A stretch of DNA of 64,000 nucleotides, taken from DATAFF01 sp963744915 (lineage in GTDB: Bacteria > Pseudomonadota > Alphaproteobacteria > Rhizobiales > Aestuariivirgaceae). The stretch is taken from assembly GCA_963744915.1 (NCBI GenBank), contig CAVUUY010000022.1:25201-89200 (forward strand), given 5' to 3'. The notes under the pieces are model-generated. The model saw nothing but the letters and a program-made list of their open reading frames with translations. It did no database searches and was not told where the DNA came from. Position numbers and translations under genes: made by a program. Below are positions 57,517 to 64,000 of the stretch, in pieces (position 1 is the stretch's first letter; the number at the start of each line of letters is the position of its first letter).

Positions 57517-57517
57517 G

Positions 57518-58029
57518 ATGCCATTCGGGAAGCACCTGCAACTAACTTTACCCGAAATCATCCTCACCGATCCAAGCTATTTCGTCTGGGGATTGCGAGA
57601 CGGCATATTTACGGCAGAATTCAAGGTTCAGGCCGATTGTCTATTGTGGAGGGCACGGAACATCAAAATTCCTGCGCGATGCCAATACCATAATCCTATC
57701 GTGGAATATTATTATTGGAATAACTATTTTCGCGGCTTTCAAATTGTCGACGATCATGCCGCCAGTGGTTATCCAAATGTGGTTCGACTTCCAAAGATTG
57801 ACTTTTCTATCCTTGCGGGGTTTCGGAAGAACGACAAGTATGGTGCCGCACGTTCTTAGCTTCTTTCAAGAAAGCTTACTTCGATGATCCATCTGTGGTT
57901 TTGAGCAGAGTGGAGTGTGAGAACTTTTTCAATGATCCCGCTAATTTCGACTATGTCACACTTCAAAGACGTTCCCATGTCTTTTCAATGAGCGATATCA
58001 GATCAATGCGGTGTGGTGAGGCAATATGA
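57518..58029 (+). pseudogene. DUF3820-like protein, frameshifted
   Basis: MPFGKHLQLTLPEIILTDPSYFVWGLRDGIF and RARNIKIP are characteristic of a short family (PFGKHKG-TLP ... W-xE-G-F ... RRAR-IRIP) common on rhizobial mobile elements and related to DUF3820. The first frame ends at 57859. The next residues of the family are found in another frame from 57862 (SFKKAYFDDPSVVL, ENFFNDPANFDYV) to the stop at 58027. One frameshift near 57850 therefore breaks the gene. GGGATAGG precedes the ATG. Confidence 0.6.
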
Positions 58030-58217
58030 ATCGGGGAATAGGCTTTTACTACCAACGTTAAGAATAATTAATGCTATGACGCAATATTTCACTAGACTAA
58101 TGGGGGCGCTAATGTTATTTTGACAACATTAAGCTCTGGTTGAGTTTGTTATATTATGATCATTGGCGCTTATATGACTGTTCAAACGGTGATCTTCTCA
58201 TTAAAAGGAAACTCCCA

Positions 58218-58553
58218 ATGTATAAATTAGATAAACCTCTCCTCTTCAAAACCCTGCTTGATGGTCGTTTGCTGGCGGTGGGAATTACTGAAATTGATCC
58301 CCCGGCTTCTGCACCCAATTCCAAACAATCACTTCGAGGTTTAACCGACGGGGAGGGTGGAGTGCTTTGGTTTCTGGTGGATGCTAACGGTTTCTGCCAA
58401 TCAGCGTATCAGGATAGGGATCATTGCTGCTGTGAAATTCTTTATTGGTTAGATGTTTTTTATAATGTCAAACTGGAAATCGTGGATGACAAAATTATGA
58501 AACCAGATACTACTATACCACGAACCAAAATAAAGAAGCAGCAATTGAACTGA
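58218..58553 (+). CDS. hypothetical protein of the element
   Basis: 111 residues from the ATG at 58218, which has AAAAGGAAA seven bases upstream; the frame is open back to 58140. The product has two short halves (LLFKTLLDGRLLAVGITEID and VLWFLVDANGFCQSAYQD) and a cluster of cysteines (DHCCCEILYW). No family recognised. Low GC. Confidence 0.5.
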   Translation: MYKLDKPLLFKTLLDGRLLAVGITEIDPPASAPNSKQSLRGLTDGEGGVLWFLVDANGFCQSAYQDRDHCCCEILYWLDVFYNVKLEIVDDKIMKPDTTIPRTKIKKQQLN

Positions 58554-58757
58554 TAATCCACATGTGCTGTTCCTCTGGTCTCCTTTAGTTTGTGAGTAAT
58601 CGAAATCTTAGTCTACTGAATTCAGGGAGTACCAGAGGAACATAATTCCACCTTGATTGCGTGACCAGTTAAACAGTTTTGATAATAATTACACCAGCAC
58701 GCATAAATCACCTTACTATTTATCCTTCCAGGTCAAACCTCGCGACTGGAGTGTCGA

Positions 58758-58988
58758 TCAGTGTCGAGAGCTACGGAGCCATTTTGGCCATAGATGTTCT
58801 TGCGTCATTGGCTGACCAACCCTTTCACAGCCAACACATCGAAGCCGTGCCGCTCTGATCCTCATCCTTCGCTGGGCCTGTTGCGCTCTTCGCAATTGGC
58901 GGTTCATGGTAGTTGATCTTGCTCCGTCGCCGGTCTGTTCATCATTGTCCCTGAGGAGGTACGAGCGTTCACCAATCACACTCGGCAT
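58758..58988 (-). pseudogene. fragment resembling the start of an HNH-type nuclease
   Basis: The frame contains RAARLRCVGCERVGQPMTQEHLWPKWL, similar to the C-x-x-C ... T-x-EHV-P-WL opening of a family of HNH proteins. The remainder of the domain is absent, as the frame closes at 58758. The N-terminus before MNRQLRRAQQAQRRM is unlikely to be native. Confidence 0.35.
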
Positions 58989-59125
58989 CTTGAAGTTTGG
59001 AATAAATCATGTCACATTCTTCACTGCATCGAGAGTAGGGCTTGACGCTCGCCAACCTGCCTACCCGGGCAAGGTGGTTTCCTGAAAAGGGATGCGGCTT
59101 CGGCAACCAACCGGGTGGAGCAAGC

Positions 59126-59157
59126 CCTCCTCGCGCCAAAACGCAGGAGGTTTTTTT
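59126..59157 (+). terminator. hairpin plus T-run that also buries the ribosome binding site of the next gene
   Basis: CCTCCT (59126-59131) pairs with AGGAGG (59145-59150), extended inside by GCG/CGC around the loop CCAAAA, and is followed by seven T (59151-59157) and then ATG at 59158. It has the form of an intrinsic terminator, yet AGGAGG is also the ideal Shine-Dalgarno sequence for that ATG. The preceding 80 bases contain further complementary GC-rich segments (ACCCGGG, CCGGGTGG), so alternative folding is possible. Confidence 0.55.
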
Positions 59158-59813
59158 ATGGCTAAGACAGACTTACCCCTCTCGATCTCTCATCCGAAAG
59201 CGTTCTCAGGAACTTGGCTTAAGCCGCAGTGAGTTGGTACGGCGCTGCGGATACAAGAACATCAGCAAGGGCCTTCGTCGGCTGGATCAGGTCTATGCAG
59301 GAGATTTTGACAAAGCCGCTGCTCTCCTTAGAAGACTTCCCGAGGCACTAGATCTCCCGCGCTGAGACTATCCAGGAAGCCATAGACGCCACCACTCGCC
59401 AGATCGCAGAAGAAGCGGATGCTCTTTTTCGTGCCTCGTTTAAACCTGCTGCGTATCTTCTTGGAAGCAGCAACCGGCCTTCGCAAATATTCATCTTCGG
59501 TCTTACAGGTGGCGTGGAGAGATGGCTGAAGATCCCACTCGACATATCAGAGCCGCCCATCACCTACGCGGAACAGGCTCTGGCGGTGGTGCGGAAAACC
59601 CCCGTCGTGCAATTCTTCGGGCCGACAACCGGATTTATCGTGAACTACACCCCTGATCATGCGGTGCGCTTCGACCTGGAGGGTAAGCCCGTCGAGACTC
59701 TTGCCCACGCTTATCGACCAGGAGAGGTCACGCTGTATCTTGGAGGCCGCGAAATTCCCCCTGCAACTCTTGGACGCATCCTCAACATGGCCAACGAAAC
59801 CTCATCGCGTTAG
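59158..59813 (+). pseudogene. HTH-type mobile-element protein with two frameshifts
   Basis: From the ATG: MAKTDLPLS, then after a shift near 59187 LIRKRSQELGLSRSELVRRCG (helix-turn-helix) and ISKGLRRLDQVYAGDF, then after a shift near 59362 ETIQEAIDATTRQIAEEADAL and FKPAAYLLGSSNRPSQIFIF, continuing to IVNYTPDHAVRFDLEG, VTLYLGGREIPPATLGRIL. The joined product of about 218 residues is a coherent protein of a family I recall from proteobacterial islands but cannot name. The two indels would inactivate it. Confidence 0.6.
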
Positions 59814-60069
59814 GAGACCGGGCATGATTCGTGGCTACAGTTTCGGAGGCTCGGATCACTCTCAGGCGTCGCCATCAACAGCCAATCGACAGGTCCGGAA
59901 TTACCCAATCACCTGACATGTCACGGACGTGGCAAAACCGACGTGAATGACCCGGAACGGACCTCGGCGGTTCGCTTCGACATCCGCTGTCTTGCACGAT
60001 GTGATGGTCTGATCCGAATCCTTGCAGTTGATGGCGTTGGTAGTGGCCCACAACCCTGTGGTCCCGTGC

Positions 60070-62285
60070 TCAACCTTGACCATGTGGCGCGGAGGCCTGA
60101 GCGATTGCGGCGCTGGCCCCGGCCGCCGCAGCGGCGCTATCGACTGATCCGCTGATCGTTTGCACCGAAACAGTCGCGCTCGCGAATTCGATGCCGGCCG
60201 TATGAAAGGCACTGAACAATCGCTTCATCGCTTCGCGCTGGACCACGGTCGGGATGTTCGGCTTTACGGTGAACTTGAACCGCATCACGAGGGCGTTGTC
60301 GAGAACGTCCGCGACGCCCTGGAGCTTCAAAGGTTGCAGAAATTCGTCCTTGAACTCAGGTTCGTCCATCATCGCGAGGCCGACCTTTTTCACAGTCTTG
60401 CGCAGTTTCTCTACATCCGTGTTGCGGGCAAAGCGCAAATTGAATTTCATCGTCGTCCAGTCCCTGCTGAAATTGGTGATCTGGCCAAGCTGACCGAAGG
60501 GGATCGTATGGACTTGGCCATTCTGATGGCGCAGCTTGATCGAGCGGAGAGTAAAGCCTTCGACCGTCCCTTTTGCTTTGCCACAATCGATATATTCGCC
60601 AACCCGAAACGCATCGTCGGCCAAGTAGAAGATCCCCGAAACAATGTCGCGCACCAAGGTCTGGCTGCCAAAGGAAAGGGCGAGACCGAAAACCGAAGCG
60701 GCGGCAATCAGCGGGGTGATGTTGACGCCAAGCTCAGACAACACAACCAAAGCTGCAACCACAAATATCAGAATGACAAATGCTGTGCGCATCAGGGGGA
60801 TGAGCGTTGCCAGACGGGTCGCGCTCGGCGGCGCGCCCTCTTGCTCAGCCGAGCCAAGCGCCGATGGTGAATGTCGTGCAATGTAGCTGTCGGTCATGAA
60901 ATGGATGACTTCCCACCCCACATAGGCGACAAAGAGTGCTCCACCGACCGTCAGGGCCTGGTGAGCAAGCGAGCGCCATTGGCTGCTATCCACGAGGCCG
61001 AAAACTTCGACGATCCAAGTCTCCGCAATGGTCACGCCGACGGCGATGTAGACGCCAACGCGAATGCAGCGCGCGACCAGATCCGCTGCCCGCGGCTTTA
61101 CCGGCGCAGCCGCATTGACGCGTCGGAAAGTCGCTGTTTGACGAAATGGAGGAGGGTCTCGAACAGAACGAGCCCGATGAGGAAATTGAGCGTCAAGAGG
61201 ACAGCGTCCGCAACGGTGAAGCGCTGCGTGATAGCGCCATTCAGCTTTGCGAGAAACAAAACAAAAAACAACGACGCTGCTATAGGGAACCAGTGCCGCG
61301 CCAAAGCGGATTCGAAACCGCCCACCCTGGTCGCGTCGATCATGCCGCTGAACCAGGCGGTGACCGGATGCCGCGACCTCCAGGCTGCCCAAAGGAGCAC
61401 GCTGATGACTAGAAAGCTTGCCAGGACCTGCCAGGCCGAGATCGCCTCGGGTGGCGTCCTGATGGCAATCAGAATGCGAAGGACGATCCTCATCGCGATG
61501 ATCGACACGATAACGGCCGACAGTCGCCAGTAAACGTCCGATGCGTCCGCATCTCCGAGCTTAACGAGCCTCGCCGCCGAGAGCCCTGGCCGAAGGAAGA
61601 TCCGGAACACAAGCATATACAGACGCCAGTAAAAGATGCCGTAAAGAACTGCCGCTGCGAGCCGCGCCTGTTCGTCAGAGCCAGGAAACCATGCGCCAAT
61701 CAGCCCAAGGCTAACGAGCCAGACAGCAGCGACACCAAGCGCGTCGAGGCAGGCGATACCAATGAGTGGCCATAATTCCATCGTACCGCTCAGGCGAGCC
61801 GCGAGCCGCAGCCGGATGCCGTCCAGGGCTCGTCGCAGCAGAACTTCGGAGCCGAGTGCCGCCGCGATGGCGGCCAAGAGGGTAACCAGGAAAGCCACAA
61901 GGCCGCGCCCGCCGCTCACGCTTTTGTCAAGTAGGGCAGGGACGCGGATTAGGTTGCGCCATAACTCGGGAAAGGCGGAAAGAGCGAGTTTGGCGCGTGC
62001 GACAAAGGCCTTAGCCCGGTCGCTCGCCAGGTCTTCGAGTTCTGGCTCACCGGTAACTTCTGATTTCGCCGCTTCGGCGGGTTTCAGCGTAACGGCGCCT
62101 TCCTTCTTCAACTTCTCCACGACGGCGTTGCTGATCGCATCGACAAGACCGTTGAAATCCTGTTGCGTCATTCCTGTCGGCGGAGTGGGCATTTTGGTCT
62201 GCGCACTCGTTAGTCCCATAGCCAACGAGAAAAGGATTGGAACGAGAAGCAAGAGCTTCAACAGGCTGCAGTAATATTTGCGCAT
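60070..62285 (-). pseudogene. MscS-type mechanosensitive channel, one frameshift
   Basis: The N-terminal 390 residues (62285 to 61098) have a signal-like start (LLLLVPILFSLAMGLTSAQ), a short coiled periplasmic part and many membrane helices, ending FETLLHFVKQRLSDASMRLRR. In another frame from about 61125 leftwards the protein continues PVKPRAADLVARCIRVGVYIAV, then LVVLSELGVNITPLIAAASVFGLALSFGSQTLVRDIVSGIFYL (the MscS pore helix TM3) and the beta domain (GEYIDCGKAKGTVEGFTLRSI, VHTIPFGQLGQITNFSRDW). One frameshift near 61110-61125 separates them; otherwise the gene looks whole, about 740 codons. Sequencing error is possible. Confidence 0.75.
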
Positions 62286-62861
62286 TTTTCTCTCTCATTC
62301 CCGCCATTCGTTCGCGGGGCAAAGCCGCATCTAAGGCAGCCAATTCATTACAGCCGCATGCCGAGCCTTCAGGGCTTTGAGGGTGTATGTTGGCTGAATT
62401 TGACAAGCGTTCGGATTGATTGCCGGCGGGTTTGCTCAGGTCAGTTGAACGCCTGGATCTTGACAAGTTCGCCGTCTCCAAACGGGGCATTCAGCTGTTG
62501 TCTATCAATCAGGAACAGGATGCAAATCCAGATTGGGATGCAGAAAGGCGTCCAGAAATCGAGACCACCTATCGCGAGCAATATGATGCAATTGTAAAAT
62601 GTTGTGGCAACTGACGCGGAACTGCTAGAAGCTCAGCCCCCGATGACCACCCATGTCAGGAACTCGTGGATCCTGCGCGTGTTGCAGAGTTGAATTGTCC
62701 TTATTTCCGTGGGAGCCAATGCCGCTCCTGGCACTTCTCGGAATTGGCCTGCAGCTGTTCTCGAGGGCCGCTTAGCGCCCGAAAAGCGGAAGTAGGTTAT
62801 GCAAGTGCAACATGGTAGGACCAGGGGGGTCAGGCATTAGAGATAACGCTAAAGTCTTGTG
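62286..62861. other. 576-base gap without a supported gene
   Basis: Lies between the channel gene start and the resolvase relic. A 64-codon open frame at 62420-62614 (product ends EQYDAIVKCCGN) has no start signal and no recognised family. At 62826-62855 a G-rich stretch followed by ATAACGCTAAAG faintly recalls the end of a Tn3-type inverted repeat. Confidence 0.4.
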
Positions 62862-63150
62862 TTATCCCACGGCCCGCTGTCGGCCACCGTTGAGACCCAG
62901 CACCTTGTAGACGGCCCCACGGGAGCATCCCATGGTCCTGGCGATATGCGTGGCCCCATTGCCCTTCTTGTGCGGGTCAATGATCTTGGCGTGGTCGAGG
63001 GTGATGGGCCTGCCCTTGTAAACGCCCCCTGGCCTTCGCGGCTTCGATGCCAGCCCGTTGACGCTCGCGAACGAACCAGACCTCCATCTCGCTACTGGCC
63101 GTCCACAACCGTCCACCCTCGATGCCCTCGGGAAGAACCTCCAGGAAGGC
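62862..63150 (-). pseudogene. C-terminal relic of a serine resolvase (Tn3 type)
   Basis: In one frame RERQRAGIEAAKARGR is the end of the catalytic domain linker (E-helix) of TnpR-type resolvases; in another, GVYKGRPITLDHAKIIDPHK and GATHIARTMGCSRGAVYKVLG are the Hin-type helix-turn-helix that ends these proteins. A frameshift near 63026 separates the two. The N-terminal catalytic part with its Ser is absent or unrecognisable. It marks an old transposon at this place. Confidence 0.65.
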
Positions 63151-63308
63151 CCGTGGCGAAATCCGCTTGTTTCCGGACCGATTGCTCTGCAGCACCCTGG
63201 CGCTCGCTGGTGGACCTCCAGAGAGTCTAAGCGTGAAGGCGTCTCGAGTTCCCACTTCCGCCGAGTGAGATGTGCTGCCCCTCTATTACTGCACCAGATA
63301 ACAGGCAA

Positions 63309-64000
63309 GCTCGGGGACGGTTGGCTTGGTCATAGGGTGCCACTATTTCGGCCGATTTGTTGGCTTGGGCATAGGCACCGGCAAGGGGGCATCACCCGAA
63401 CATGCGAGGCGCGTCGATTACCAGAATGGCCGCTGCCGCCCCCTTCGAACAACGGGGTTGACGGTGATGATTGGCAAAGATCCGCCGCCCCTTCGGCGGC
63501 GGAGGCGTGTGCAACGGCAAGGCAGGCCGGAATGCCATCGCCGCCAAACTCGGCATCAGGGGCGTGCTCAAGGGTAACCGTGAACGGGGGCTCGTATAGT
63601 CAGTTTGACTTGGTTCGATCGGCCGCGCCGGGGAAGAAGAAACTGAGCAATCGCCGCAGAGGCCAAGTGGTTGTTACAGCGGTGTGATTGAAGTGAGTGG
63701 CGTGCCATGAGCGGGGCGGCCTATCAGTGGGGCCTCGGGCGGCGTAGGCCATCTCGCTCTTAAGATGTCTTACGAGCGGGTTGGGAAATAACGGGGAACA
63801 ATCATGATGATCCATTCCACCTACCGTGACCGAAACGCATCTGAGCGGCTCCCGAGTAGCTGGGAGCTGATCCGCAGCTAGTTGTGTGAAGTCCCCGCCC
63901 AGCGATTTAGACTAGCCCAATTGAGCGTTTGTCATGAGCTTCATTTATTTAATTTCGGCCTTCCCGATCATGCCTCCGGGCGCCGTCGTCAGCCTATCTC
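63309..64000. other. 692-base right end without a supported gene
   Basis: Open frames of 70 to 209 codons exist here but none has a ribosome binding site, protein-like composition or recognisable domain. The region follows the resolvase relic and is probably degraded mobile DNA. The inverted repeat GCCGCCCC...TTCGG(CGG) around 63481-63501 could form a hairpin. Confidence 0.4.

Noticed and set aside
62826..62855. Tn3-family 38-base inverted repeat
   Set aside because: Only the G-run start and CGCTAA-like end agree, the length is short, and no partner copy is visible; kept only as a remark.
48036..64000. Second attachment site (repeat of the tRNA-Pro 3' end)
   Set aside because: No stretch matching the T arm and acceptor end of the tRNA was found in the rest of the window.

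Overview
The window is high-GC chromosomal DNA of an alphaproteobacterium, most likely of the order Hyphomicrobiales (Rhizobiales). The indicators are the order of the housekeeping genes (glyA-nrdR-ribD-ribE-ribH-nusB; bamE / ubiquinol-cytochrome c chaperone / yceD-plsX-fabH-ihfA-merR), a C4-type 5-aminolevulinate synthase, a suf operon led by an Rrf2/IscR regulator, a membrane H+-pyrophosphatase, and dispersed palindromes of a rhizobial type. The genus cannot be fixed from the sequence.

Layout. 1-2.3 kb: the start of a P1-family peptidase gene, a methyltransferase and a GlcD-like FAD oxidoreductase. 2.4-11.6 kb is an accessory stretch. It holds a 564-residue orphan protein with a disordered N-terminus, a cluster of palindromic repeats, a persulfide-dioxygenase-like metallohydrolase, an EamA transporter and an NADH:flavin oxidoreductase gene broken by many indels. 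It also holds a protein I read as an ADP-ribosyltransferase-fold effector (Y-x2-IN-x2-LR, Arg, Ser and E-x-E motifs behind a repetitive Pro/Thr-rich N-terminus), followed by two small genes resembling type III secretion chaperones. This effector/chaperone locus is the most notable content; no secretion apparatus genes lie in the window.

11.6-48 kb is well-kept core genome: 5-formyl-THF cyclo-ligase, tyrS, anmK; iscR-csd-sufBCDS-sufT-sufA for Fe-S assembly; rhlE; a HlyC-like acyltransferase; a single-chain cobalamin mutase-like protein; an aquaporin; parE; pqqABCDE for pyrroloquinoline quinone (including the 25-residue PqqA); an amidinotransferase; hemA; glyA; nrdR; riboflavin genes; nusB; hppA; bamE; a bc1 assembly chaperone; yceD-plsX-fabH; ihfA; a MerR regulator; and tRNA-Pro(GGG).

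At 48.06 kb, against the 3' end of tRNA-Pro, an integrated element begins: a tyrosine recombinase overlapping a small DNA-binding gene, then AT-richer DNA to about 59.8 kb. It contains decayed DUF3631, helicase and primase genes, a duplicated two-gene unit of unknown function, a DUF3820-like pseudogene and a frameshifted HTH-type gene behind a hairpin that buries its ribosome binding site. 60-64 kb returns to higher GC with a frameshifted MscS-type channel gene and a resolvase remnant. The right end of the element is not visible.

All calls are from reading motifs, gene order and signals by eye; no database search was run.
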